Program-made: the position numbers and the translations under genes | In this document: positions 5,229 to 11,832 of the stretch, in pieces | Layout: every line of letters begins with the position of its first letter | How positions within the stretch are numbered: position 1 is the first letter of the stretch | Notes under the pieces: generated by a model | What the model was told of the DNA's origin: nothing | Database searches by the model: none | What the model saw: only the letters and a program-made list of their open reading frames with translations | NCBI GenBank assembly: GCA_021847625.1 | Contig: JAJZQK010000041.1 | Span: forward strand, 1 to 11,832 | Length of the DNA: 11,832 nt | Reading direction: 5' to 3' | Source of the DNA: Chloroflexota bacterium | GTDB taxonomy: Bacteria > Chloroflexota > FW602-bin22 > JAMCYS01

Positions 5229-6321
5229 AAACCCTCTCCCGCGAAATCGTCGCCTTATATATCCGCCCGCCTCGGAACCGCAGCTGCACCTCACCGTAGA
5301 GGTTGCTGTTCGCCTGTTCGCGCAGGTGGTCGAACACCACTTCGAGGCTCCCTCCCCCGGAGATCTCCGGCAAGACGACCCGGTGCATGGGGCCCCGCCC
5401 GATCAGCAGCACGGCGACCGCGAAGCTGATGAGCAAAATGATGGCGAGTGCCAGCCAGGTTTGATACTGCTCCTGCCGGATCGGACCGAGCAGCTGGTCC
5501 CGGTCCTGGGTAGCGATGACGGACCAGCCGTACTGAGGATCGGTGAGGCCGGCGCCGATCACCAGGTACCCGTTCCCCAGACCGGGCACATTTTGCAGCG
5601 TGACGACGCCGGACGACTGCTGCACCATGTGCACGATGGGGCTGTTTTGGGCCAGGTCAAGACGCTCGGCATCCGTCATATCCCGAAGATTCGATTGCAC
5701 GATCGGGACGCCCTGGCGGTCGGTCAACGCTACCACCCCCGACGGCAGCAGCCCTTCCCAGACCGTGCTCATCGTGGAAGTGTTGAGACTCAGCCCCACG
5801 CAGCCCTCTCCGCCGGGCACGGGCACCGCCAAAACGACAACGGGCCCGCCCAGCTGGGGCGAGCTCTCAAAATCGCTCACCACTGCCGCGCGACTAGCCT
5901 TCAGCCGCCGCCACCACTCTGACTGTGCGCAATCCAGGCCCATCGCCTCCGGGTGCGAGGAGGCGATAACCTTACCAGAGCCATCCAGGGCGATGAGCGT
6001 GTGAGCACGCGGGTGGTCGAGCGCAACCCGATCAAGCAAAGCCTGGGTGTCGGCCGTGGAGAGGGCGGAGGCGCCCCCTTGCACCTGCTCTACGGCTAAA
6101 GTCTTCAGGATGGCAAGGTACTTGTCGAAGTAGCTTCTTAGGTAGACATCGACGAGCGTGGCGTCGCTTCGCGCCTGGCTCACTGCCAGCATCTCAGCGC
6201 TGCGGTAGCCGCTCCCTGCCACGTCGACACAGAGCGCGGCCACGGGCGCCACAATCACCATCAGCGCCGCGATGAGCCGTAGCCAGTAGGGCAATCGACG
6301 TATGAAGGGGAGTAGAGTCAA
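5221..6321 (-). CDS. Cache-domain membrane sensor protein without output domain
   Basis: Probable receptor for an extracellular ligand. Of its 366 residues, a first membrane helix covers about 12-35. An outer domain of some 250 residues follows with the features of dCache_1: a long helix after the membrane (DATLVDVYLRSYFDKY), then HTLIALDGSGKVIASSHPE and a second lobe with GVVALTDRQGVPI and YGWSVIATQ. The second membrane helix is at about 288-308. Cache receptors normally continue into HAMP, kinase, cyclase or chemotaxis domains, but here only about 58 residues follow. They contain GEVQLRFRGG (343-352), similar to DUF2292 and to the downstream membrane protein. The TTG start at 6321 is supported by AAGGAGGTG five bases upstream. 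Signalling is inferred from the Cache fold; the ligand and partner are unknown. Confidence 0.78.
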   Translation of the reverse strand: MTLLPFIRRLPYWLRLIAALMVIVAPVAALCVDVAGSGYRSAEMLAVSQARSDATLVDVYLRSYFDKYLAILKTLAVEQVQGGASALSTADTQALLDRVALDHPRAHTLIALDGSGKVIASSHPEAMGLDCAQSEWWRRLKASRAAVVSDFESSPQLGGPVVVLAVPVPGGEGCVGLSLNTSTMSTVWEGLLPSGVVALTDRQGVPIVQSNLRDMTDAERLDLAQNSPIVHMVQQSSGVVTLQNVPGLGNGYLVIGAGLTDPQYGWSVIATQDRDQLLGPIRQEQYQTWLALAIILLISFAVAVLLIGRGPMHRVVLPEISGGGSLEVVFDHLREQANSNLYGEVQLRFRGGRIYKATISRERVFD

Positions 6322-6651
6322 GCCTACACCTCCTTACCCGTGAGCCCGCGGCCCCAACCCTCAGCCGCGGCTGCCCGAAGCCAGCCTCTGGCAACGGAGG
6401 AGCGGGCGCTCTGCCCGGGCTTGCCACAGACCAGGCGGACTCACGTCCCTATTACCGCAGCTCCCGCCGGCCCCGTCAATCCTCCCTGAGGGCCAATTTG
6501 TTTGTTGCCGGCGCCCGGAAACGGCAACCATACCCACCGATCTAACTAGCCGGCAGGGACTAGTCTTTATCGCGACGGGGCAAGAAGAGCATCTTCTCAG
6601 CTTCTGCAAGCCGTAGGAGCCACCCCCAGGCCCGCGGCAGCAAGGCCTCAT
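6322..6651. other. Divergent intergenic region with several inverted repeats
   Basis: I see no protein gene here. On the minus side, the leader of the Cache gene can form a 7-bp stem (6346-6352 with 6364-6370) close to its ribosome binding site, and GGAC/GTCC around a GTGA loop (6437-6448). A weak promoter, TTGACG (6479-6474) and TAATAG (6454-6449) with a 19-nt spacer, may drive the gene but is not convincing. A separate 7-bp inverted repeat, GTTGCCG 6504-6510 with CGGCAAC 6522-6528, lies midway between the divergent genes and could be an operator. Confidence 0.35.
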
Positions 6652-6681
6652 TTGACCGCCCTGGGAGGCTGGGGTTATAAT
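6652..6681 (+). promoter_or_regulatory. Sigma-70 promoter of the FHA/envelope operon
   Basis: TTGACC (6652-6657, five of six consensus bases) and TATAAT (6676-6681) are 18 nt apart. The start is predicted near 6688, leaving a short leader of about 26 nt before the ATG at 6714, with GGGAGGA (6704-6710) as ribosome binding site. No other strong promoter was noticed down to the right edge, so the six genes probably form one transcript. Confidence 0.7.
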
Positions 6682-6713
6682 CTCGTTCAGATTGCCCCTG
6701 CGAGGGAGGAACT

Positions 6714-7487
6714 ATGAGGGCGCTTGAACACTTTGAGGCGTTTGTGGAAGGCCTTGTGGAGGGCCCTTTCACGCGTCTGCTCGGCGGTGGCGTACAGCCC
6801 ATCCAAGTCGCCAAACTGATCGAGCGCGAAATCGAGCGGAACCAGCGGGTAGGGCCAGATAAGGTCTTCGTCCCCAACCGGTTCCGCGTGGCCGTCCATC
6901 CCGAGGACCACGCGGAACTGTCACCCATCGCCGCTGCCCTTGGCAAGGAGCTGGTCACCTACGCCGAGAACCTGGCTAAAGAGCGGGGACTAGCTTTCTT
7001 GGGACCGGTTGCCGTCGATTTCGAGCCGAACCCCGCCGTCGGTCGCCACCAACTGCGCGTCGAGGGAGAGATGACCGCCGCGCCGAGCGAGACGTCCGCG
7101 TTTCATCCCAGCGGCGGCTCCTTGCTCGACCGCACGCAACCCATCGACCTGTCCGAGGTACAATCTGCCCCGCCGGCGCAGCCTGCCAGGGCCGAGATTC
7201 GCCTGCATTGGGCGGAGGAAGACCGGGTCTTTCCCTTGCCCCCGAAACCGGTGACGATCGGTCGATCGATAGACAACGACCTCATCATCGAAGATGCCAG
7301 CGTCTCCCGACATCACGCTGAAATAAGCTTCCAGGCGGGGCATTTCTCCCTCACGGATCTTCAGAGCACCAACGGGACCAGGGTAAACCGACGGCGGATT
7401 ATCGCCACCCTCCTCAAGGATGGCGACCGGGTGCAGTTGGGCAACGTGGAGATGGTGTTCACCACAAGCCGCGTGGAGGAGCCATAG
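6714..7487 (+). CDS. FhaA-like protein: FhaA_N (DUF3662) plus FHA domain
   Basis: Cytosolic phosphothreonine-reading adaptor, 257 residues. The N-terminal 115 or so residues match the FhaA_N/DUF3662 domain of actinobacterial FhaA (FEAFVEGLVEGPFTR, then QPIQVAKLIEREIER). A variable linker with ATP/TQP-type threonines follows. The FHA domain covers about 165-250, with I182-G183-R184-S, NDLIIED, SRHHAEI and STNGT; the Gly-Arg, Ser-Arg-x-His and Asn-Gly residues that contact phosphothreonine are all present. In mycobacteria FhaA binds phosphorylated MviN-type partners and tunes peptidoglycan synthesis. The cell-wall neighbours here suggest a similar role, but the kinase is not in the window. It is the first gene of the operon, with the next gene only 2 nt away. 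Confidence 0.88.
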   Translation: MRALEHFEAFVEGLVEGPFTRLLGGGVQPIQVAKLIEREIERNQRVGPDKVFVPNRFRVAVHPEDHAELSPIAAALGKELVTYAENLAKERGLAFLGPVAVDFEPNPAVGRHQLRVEGEMTAAPSETSAFHPSGGSLLDRTQPIDLSEVQSAPPAQPARAEIRLHWAEEDRVFPLPPKPVTIGRSIDNDLIIEDASVSRHHAEISFQAGHFSLTDLQSTNGTRVNRRRIIATLLKDGDRVQLGNVEMVFTTSRVEEP

Positions 7488-7489
7488 CC

Positions 7490-7930
7490 TTGCAGCTCGA
7501 AGGCGACCTATGGCTACTGTTCCTGCGGTTCGGGATGGTGGTACTCCTTTATCTGTTCCTCATCCAGCTGGCCTTCACCCTTCATCGCTCGCTGGCACCG
7601 ACCGATCAGACCGCACGCCCGGCCTCGCGGGGCGCCAGGCTCGTCGTCGTGGAGAGCGCCGTTGCCTCCATCGCCCGCGGGCAGATATTCCCTCTGCTCG
7701 ACAGCACAAGCATCGGTCGGGCGCCCGGCAACGACGTCAAGATAGACGATCCCTTCCTTTCCGCCAGGCACGCGGTTATCACCTTGGACGCCGACGCGAA
7801 CGTTGTGCTGGAGGACCTCGACAGCACGAACGGCACCTTCGTGAACCGCCGCCAAGTGGCGAAGCCGACCCTCCTCCAGGCTGGCGATATCGTCCAGGTG
7901 GGGCAGGTCAAACTGAAGATCATGCGCTAA
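7490..7930 (+). CDS. FhaB-like membrane-anchored FHA protein
   Basis: Short FHA protein of 146 residues anchored by an N-terminal helix (about 8-30), with the FHA domain in the cytosol (about 60-145). Conserved positions are visible: G76-R77, N81-D82, SARH at 91-94 and STNG at 112-115. The layout is that of actinobacterial FhaB (FipA), which links Ser/Thr kinase signals to the division and elongation machinery. The start is TTG 7490 with GGAGGAG about 8 nt upstream, inside the end of the previous gene; the 2-nt spacing implies coupled translation. A homologue of this pair next to SEDS and PBP genes supports a role in wall-growth control. Phosphobinding is inferred from the intact motif. Confidence 0.85.
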   Translation: MQLEGDLWLLFLRFGMVVLLYLFLIQLAFTLHRSLAPTDQTARPASRGARLVVVESAVASIARGQIFPLLDSTSIGRAPGNDVKIDDPFLSARHAVITLDADANVVLEDLDSTNGTFVNRRQVAKPTLLQAGDIVQVGQVKLKIMR

Positions 7931-7987
7931 ACCGTCCAAGTCGGCAGGGCCGACAGACGATTTCTCGATAAGGAGTGTTCTTAAACG

Positions 7988-8854
7988 ATGGCTGGACCTC
8001 AAGCAAGCATCGCCATAATCGGCGGCAGCGGCCTCTACGAGATGGATGGTATGCAAGACGTGGAAGCCGTGAACGTGACCACGCCCTTCGGCGCGCCGAG
8101 CGACGAGATAGTGCTCGCCACCCTGGGGGAGAAGCGTGTGGCCTTCCTGCCCCGGCACGGGCGCGGCCACCGCATCTCGCCGACGGAGGTCAACGCGCGG
8201 GCCAACATCTTCGCCCTCAAGACCCTGGGCGTGCAGCACCTTATCTCCATCAGCGCCGTGGGCAGTCTCAACATCAACATTGCTCCCCTGCACGCCGTTG
8301 TGCCCGACCAGATCATCGACCGCACCAAGGCCAGGCCGAACACGTTCTTCGGCAACGGCATCGTGGCTCACGTGGGCTTCGCCGAGCCGTTCTGCCCGGA
8401 CCTGAGCGCCATTCTGTATGAGTCCGCCGTCGCGTGCGGCGCCACAGTGCACAAGGGCGGCACTTACGTGTGCATCGAGGGGCCGCAGTTCTCCACGAAA
8501 GCGGAGTCGAAGATGTACCGCCAGCTGGGGGCCGACATCATCGGCATGACGGCGATCCCCGAGGCCAAGCTGGCCCGCGAGGCGGAGATTTGCTACGCCA
8601 CCCTCGCTTTCGTCACCGACTACGACGTCTGGCACGAGACGGAAGAGCCGGTCACCGTGGAGATGATCGTCGGCAACCTGCTGCGCAACGTGCGCAAGGC
8701 CAAGCGGATCATCCGCGAAGTGGTGCCACGCATCGCCGGGCAGGGCGACTGCGTCTGCGCGAAGGGTCTGCAAAACGCGATCATCACCCAGCGCGATCGC
8801 ATTCCGGCCAAGGTAAAGGAGGAACTCGCGCCGATCATCGGCCGTTATGTCTAG
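7988..8854 (+). CDS. mtnP: S-methyl-5'-thioadenosine phosphorylase
   Basis: Cleaves S-methyl-5'-thioadenosine with phosphate to adenine and 5-methylthioribose-1-phosphate, clearing the by-product of polyamine and other SAM-dependent reactions. The 288 residues match the PNP/MTAP family 2 layout and length. The phosphate loop is IGGSGLY near the N-terminus, then come RHGRGH, a conserved SAVGSL segment, EGPQFSTKAE and the late GMTAIPEA. The TDYDVWH segment keeps the Asp residues that read the 6-amino group of adenine, favouring MTAP over hypoxanthine- or guanine-specific enzymes. The start is fixed: an in-frame TAA lies one codon before the ATG. AAGGAG is about 12 nt upstream, an unusually long spacing, and a small stem (7940-7944 with 7950-7954) lies in the 57-nt gap. 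Its end overlaps the next gene by 8 nt. Salvage enzymes are not usual members of this wall operon. Confidence 0.92.
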   Translation: MAGPQASIAIIGGSGLYEMDGMQDVEAVNVTTPFGAPSDEIVLATLGEKRVAFLPRHGRGHRISPTEVNARANIFALKTLGVQHLISISAVGSLNINIAPLHAVVPDQIIDRTKARPNTFFGNGIVAHVGFAEPFCPDLSAILYESAVACGATVHKGGTYVCIEGPQFSTKAESKMYRQLGADIIGMTAIPEAKLAREAEICYATLAFVTDYDVWHETEEPVTVEMIVGNLLRNVRKAKRIIREVVPRIAGQGDCVCAKGLQNAIITQRDRIPAKVKEELAPIIGRYV

Positions 8855-10142
8855 GCTCTCGGTCTTCCGGCCCGCGGTTCGTCTTCGAGAACTCTCACTC
8901 GTGCTCTGGCCAGGGATACTGGCCACGGCCGGGCTCGCCACGCTCGCGGCGGTCCGCACAGGCCGAGTCGACCAGTCCGTGGTCATGCCGGGGCTGCTGC
9001 TGGCGGGATTGCTCGTGGTCATCCACGTGTGGCTTGTCCTCCTGGGCTCCCGCGCCGATCAGCTGCTGCTGCCCGTCGCCGGGGCCCTGGCGGCCGTGGG
9101 GCTCGTCGTCGTCGGCAGGCTTGACCCAGATTCCCTGTGGCGGCAGATGACGTGGATAGTTCTCGGGGTCGCCGCCGCCATCGCCGTGGTCGGCCTGATG
9201 CCAGATCCGTCATGGCTCAAGCGCTACAAGTATACATGGGCCGTCCTCGCCCTGGTCATCCTGCTGGGCACGCTCGTCTTCGGGCGGGACCCCCATGGCG
9301 GGGGGGCGCGCCTGTGGCTAATGGTCGGCCCGGTCCAGTTCCAGCCATCGGAAGTGCTCAAAGTCCTACTCGTCATGTTCCTGGCCGGCTATCTGGACGA
9401 CAAGCGGGAGCTGATCTCCTCGGCCAGCTACCATCTGGGTCCACTGCGCCTGCCGCCTCTGCCCTATCTGGCCCCGCTGCTGCTCATGTGGGGTCTGTCC
9501 TTGCTGCTGCTGGTGGTGGAGAAGGACCTCGGGCTCACATTGCTGCTGTTCGGACTCTTCCTGGCGATGCTCTACGTGGCCAGCTCGCGCCTGATGTACG
9601 TGTGGGGAGGAGTCGGCCTCTTCATGGTCGGCGCCTTCGCGGCCTACCGCCTATTCGGCTACGTCCAGACGCGGGTGACGGGCTGGCTCGATCCCTGGTA
9701 CGATCCGAGCGGCGGCTCGTATCAGATAGTCCAGTCAATGCTGGCCCTGGCCAGCGGGGGCGTGCTCGGCACGGGCCTTGGCCATGGCCAACCCGACCTC
9801 ATTCCGGCGGCCGTTACCGATTTTCCCTTCGCCGCCATTGGCGAGGAACTGGGTCTGGCCGGCGGGATTGCCATTCTGGCGCTCTACCTGGTCCTCTTCT
9901 ACAGGGGATATCGCATCGCCCTGAATGCGTTCGACCCCTTCCAGCAGTTGCTGGCCGCCGGTCTCACCACGGTGGTCGCTCTGCAGATGTTCGTCATCGT
10001 GGGGGGCAACATCAAACTGATCCCGCTCACGGGCATCACCCTGCCGTTCATCAGCTACGGGGGCAGCTCACTGCTGACAAACTTCGTCATCGTCGGCATC
10101 CTCCTCTCCATCTCCGACAGATCCGCGAGGCAACCTCGATGA
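8847..10142 (+). CDS. SEDS peptidoglycan glycosyltransferase (FtsW/RodA family)
   Basis: Integral membrane enzyme that polymerises lipid II into glycan strands together with a class B PBP. The protein has 431 residues and about 10-12 hydrophobic helices. Family landmarks are present in order: GGARLWLMVGPVQFQPSE, then EKDLGLTLLLF, the outer loop DPWYDPSGGSYQ followed by GGVLGTGLGHG, then TDFPFAAIGEELGL, and near the end GITLPFISYGGSS. The acidic loop is where the catalytic Asp of RodA-type enzymes is expected. The operon with FHA genes and a PBP2-like gene matches the actinobacterial rodA-pbpA arrangement, but FtsW and RodA cannot be separated safely from sequence alone, so I give no symbol. 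The ATG lies in the last codons of mtnP (8-nt overlap), and its TGA overlaps the next ATG as ATGA. Both suggest coupled translation. Confidence 0.92.
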   Translation: MSRLSVFRPAVRLRELSLVLWPGILATAGLATLAAVRTGRVDQSVVMPGLLLAGLLVVIHVWLVLLGSRADQLLLPVAGALAAVGLVVVGRLDPDSLWRQMTWIVLGVAAAIAVVGLMPDPSWLKRYKYTWAVLALVILLGTLVFGRDPHGGGARLWLMVGPVQFQPSEVLKVLLVMFLAGYLDDKRELISSASYHLGPLRLPPLPYLAPLLLMWGLSLLLLVVEKDLGLTLLLFGLFLAMLYVASSRLMYVWGGVGLFMVGAFAAYRLFGYVQTRVTGWLDPWYDPSGGSYQIVQSMLALASGGVLGTGLGHGQPDLIPAAVTDFPFAAIGEELGLAGGIAILALYLVLFYRGYRIALNAFDPFQQLLAAGLTTVVALQMFVIVGGNIKLIPLTGITLPFISYGGSSLLTNFVIVGILLSISDRSARQPR

Positions 10143-11551
10143 ACACCAACATCCGACGTTTGGCGACCATCATGGTGCTTGCCGTGGTGGCTCTCGTGCT
10201 GCAGCTCAGCTGGTGGCAGGTGATTGCCGCCGACGAACTGACGGCCAAGATGCCGTTCAACGCGCCCCGCGCGTTGGCCGCCGAACAAAGCGTGCAGCGC
10301 GGTGCCATTCTCGACCGCAAGGGGCGCCCGCTGGCCTGGTCGGAACAGACGTCTGACGGCGTCAAGCGAGTCTACGCCGAGCCATCACTCGTCCACGCGC
10401 TGGGCTACTACTCCTACCGCTTCGGAAGCACGAACATTGAGCAGGCGTTCGACAGTTATCTGCAGGCAGAGAGCGGCCAGACTATCCTCGATCGGTTGCG
10501 CCGAGACGTCTTCTACGAGCCAGTGAAGGGCGCCGACGTCGTGACGACACTGGACCTCGACCTCCAGCGGGCCGCCGACAAGGCCCTCGGCGATTGGCCC
10601 GGCGCCATCGTCGCCATCAACCCGCGCACGGGCGAGATCCTAGCCCTCGCGAGCCATCCCTACTTCGATCCTAACCAGCTGGATTCACTTTGGGAACAGC
10701 TCATTAATGATCCGGCCAAGCCACTGGTCAACCGAGCAGCAGGGGGGCTGTACGTGCCCGGGTCAACCTTCAAGACGCTTACCCTGGCCGCGGCCCTGGA
10801 TGCAGGCGTCGTGACGCCGGAAACGACCTTCGAGAACAAAGGCGACTTCACGGTGGAGGGCTTCCACATCGTGTACACGAATCCACCGGGACATCCAGTC
10901 TTTAATCTCAGCGATGCGTTCGCCTACTCGGTGAACGCCGCTTTCGCGGACATCGGCCTTAGGCTGGGAGCAGACAAGCTGCAGGAGGCCGCAGCTCGCT
11001 TTGGCCTGGGGCAGGCAATCCCTCTCAAAGGCATCCCAACGGCCGTCAGCGAGATTGAAACATCGCCCGGCTTCTTGAACGACAAGCCTGCTCTGGCCTC
11101 GACGGCATTCGGACAGGGCGAGCTGTCCATCACCCCCCTCCAGATGGCCCTCGTCTCGGCAGCTGTAGCCAATGGCGGCAACGTGCCCCGTCCCTACGTG
11201 GTCTCCGAGGTACGCCGGGCCGACGGGCAAGTAGTCTACCGAGATGGCCCCCAGACCTGGCAACGAGCGATGAGCGAGGAGACGGCCCGCGTGATCGACG
11301 ACATGATGGTTTACAGCGTCGACGTGGGCTATGCCAAGACTGCCCAGATCGCCGGGGTCAAGGTGGGAGGGAAGACCGGCACCGCCGAGACCAGCAGCAC
11401 GGAGGAGTCTCATGCCTGGTTTATCGGCTACGCCCCCGCCGACAACCCCACCATAGCCGTCGCCGTCATTCGCGAGCACGCGGGGCCAGGCTCGACCGGC
11501 GCCACGCCGGAGGCCCGCCAGGTAATCCAGGCTTGGCTAGATCATCAGTGA
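10139..11551 (+). CDS. PBP2-type peptidoglycan D,D-transpeptidase
   Basis: Class B penicillin-binding protein that cross-links peptidoglycan on the outer face of the membrane, the expected partner of the SEDS enzyme just upstream. The 470 residues are typical of PbpA-type proteins of actinobacteria. A single N-terminal membrane helix lies at about 7-28. The dimerisation/pedestal region includes QRGAILDRKG and VVTTLDLDLQ. The transpeptidase domain has all three active-site motifs: S209-T-F-K212 with the acylated Ser, S264-V-N266, and K412-T-G414 within GGKTGTAET. The reading frame stays open far upstream, but that part lies inside the SEDS gene in another phase. The true start is ATG 10139, overlapping the upstream TGA by 4 nt and followed by the membrane helix. 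No PASTA repeats follow the transpeptidase domain. Confidence 0.93.
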   Translation: MNTNIRRLATIMVLAVVALVLQLSWWQVIAADELTAKMPFNAPRALAAEQSVQRGAILDRKGRPLAWSEQTSDGVKRVYAEPSLVHALGYYSYRFGSTNIEQAFDSYLQAESGQTILDRLRRDVFYEPVKGADVVTTLDLDLQRAADKALGDWPGAIVAINPRTGEILALASHPYFDPNQLDSLWEQLINDPAKPLVNRAAGGLYVPGSTFKTLTLAAALDAGVVTPETTFENKGDFTVEGFHIVYTNPPGHPVFNLSDAFAYSVNAAFADIGLRLGADKLQEAAARFGLGQAIPLKGIPTAVSEIETSPGFLNDKPALASTAFGQGELSITPLQMALVSAAVANGGNVPRPYVVSEVRRADGQVVYRDGPQTWQRAMSEETARVIDDMMVYSVDVGYAKTAQIAGVKVGGKTGTAETSSTEESHAWFIGYAPADNPTIAVAVIREHAGPGSTGATPEARQVIQAWLDHQ

Positions 11552-11556
11552 GCGCT

Positions 11557-11832
11557 ATGGCCTCCAACCATGACGCGTCGTCCCAGCGCCTCTTCACGGT
11601 CCCGTTTCTAATGATGTCGCTATCGGCAATGCTGTTCTTCGCCAGCATGTACCTACTCATTCCCCTGCTCCCTCTGTACACGGTGGAGATAGGGGGTCAT
11701 TCCTCGGACGTTGGCCTGGTCGTTGGGGCGTTCACGATTACGGCGGTCCTCGTGCGCCCCCGCGCCGGCACGATCAGCGACACCATCGGCCGCAAGCCAC
11801 TGTTCTTGGGAGGCTCTCTGGTCTTTATCCTC
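11557..11832 (+). CDS. MFS transporter, N-terminal part (cut by window edge)
   Basis: The first 92 residues of a major facilitator superfamily membrane transporter; the rest lies beyond the right edge. There are two hydrophobic helices (about 12-35 and 45-62), then GTISDTIGRKPLF, the classic motif A (GxxxDxxGRK) between helices 2 and 3, then the start of helix 3. The substrate cannot be told; drug or metabolite efflux is common for this subgroup. ATG 11557 is 5 nt after the PBP stop. GTG 11548, in the same frame and overlapping that stop as GTGA, is an equally possible start; neither has a clear ribosome binding site. It is probably co-transcribed with the wall genes. Confidence 0.85.
   Translation, partial: MASNHDASSQRLFTVPFLMMSLSAMLFFASMYLLIPLLPLYTVEIGGHSSDVGLVVGAFTITAVLVRPRAGTISDTIGRKPLFLGGSLVFIL

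Noticed and set aside
7940..7954. Small hairpin between the FhaB-like gene and mtnP as a terminator
   Set aside because: Only 5 bp with no T tract; the downstream genes have no visible promoter and are probably co-transcribed.
7514..9022. 502-codon antisense frame opposite the FhaB-like and mtnP genes
   Set aside because: Long only because the third codon positions of the real genes are G/C-rich; His/Asp/Val-rich content and no domain.
9137..10138. 334-codon N-terminal extension of the transpeptidase frame
   Set aside because: It lies wholly within the SEDS gene in another phase. The class B PBP begins with its membrane anchor right after ATG 10139.

Overview
The window is GC-rich (roughly 60 %) and densely coded, with many GTG/TTG starts and short gene overlaps. 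The FHA-FHA-SEDS-transpeptidase gene order on the right is known from Actinomycetota and Chloroflexota. Together with the mixture of the other families, this makes an uncultured Chloroflexota (Dehalococcoidia-like) bacterium my best guess. That is inference; there is no rRNA gene or other marker here. No mobile element, CRISPR array or tRNA was seen.

Left end (about 98-421, + strand): a compact candidate small-RNA gene. It has a near-consensus sigma-70 promoter, a purine-rich body of about 250 nt closed by an 11-bp terminal stem and carrying GNRA hairpins, and an intrinsic terminator. It matches no RNA family I recognise. It overlaps, antisense, the tail of a small conserved protein with a PD-(D/E)XK-nuclease-like core (371-871, - strand), which has its own extended -10 promoter.

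1168-4631 (- strand): a likely sulfur- or anion-related operon. In transcription order it holds a promoter, a hairpin-rich leader with an internal intrinsic terminator, a TauE/SafE (TSUP) exporter, a TIGR02186-type exported membrane protein (1-nt overlap), and a cytidylate-kinase-like P-loop protein fused to a BON domain. The leader may be an attenuator or an independent small RNA.

4686-6321 (- strand): two overlapping membrane-protein genes, a Cache-domain sensor without a recognisable output domain and a two-helix protein. Both end in the same short cytoplasmic motif, resembling the small DUF2292 family. This looks like an undescribed two-component membrane module.

6322-6713 is the divergent intergenic region. 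From 6714 to the right edge (+ strand) runs an envelope operon: FhaA-like (FhaA_N/DUF3662 plus FHA), FhaB-like (TM plus FHA), S-methyl-5'-thioadenosine phosphorylase (mtnP), a SEDS glycosyltransferase (FtsW/RodA), a PBP2-type transpeptidase and the start of an MFS transporter. The FHA proteins normally read Ser/Thr phosphorylation and feed it to the SEDS-PBP pair. Here mtnP sits where a PP2C phosphatase gene often lies, and no kinase or phosphatase gene is in view.
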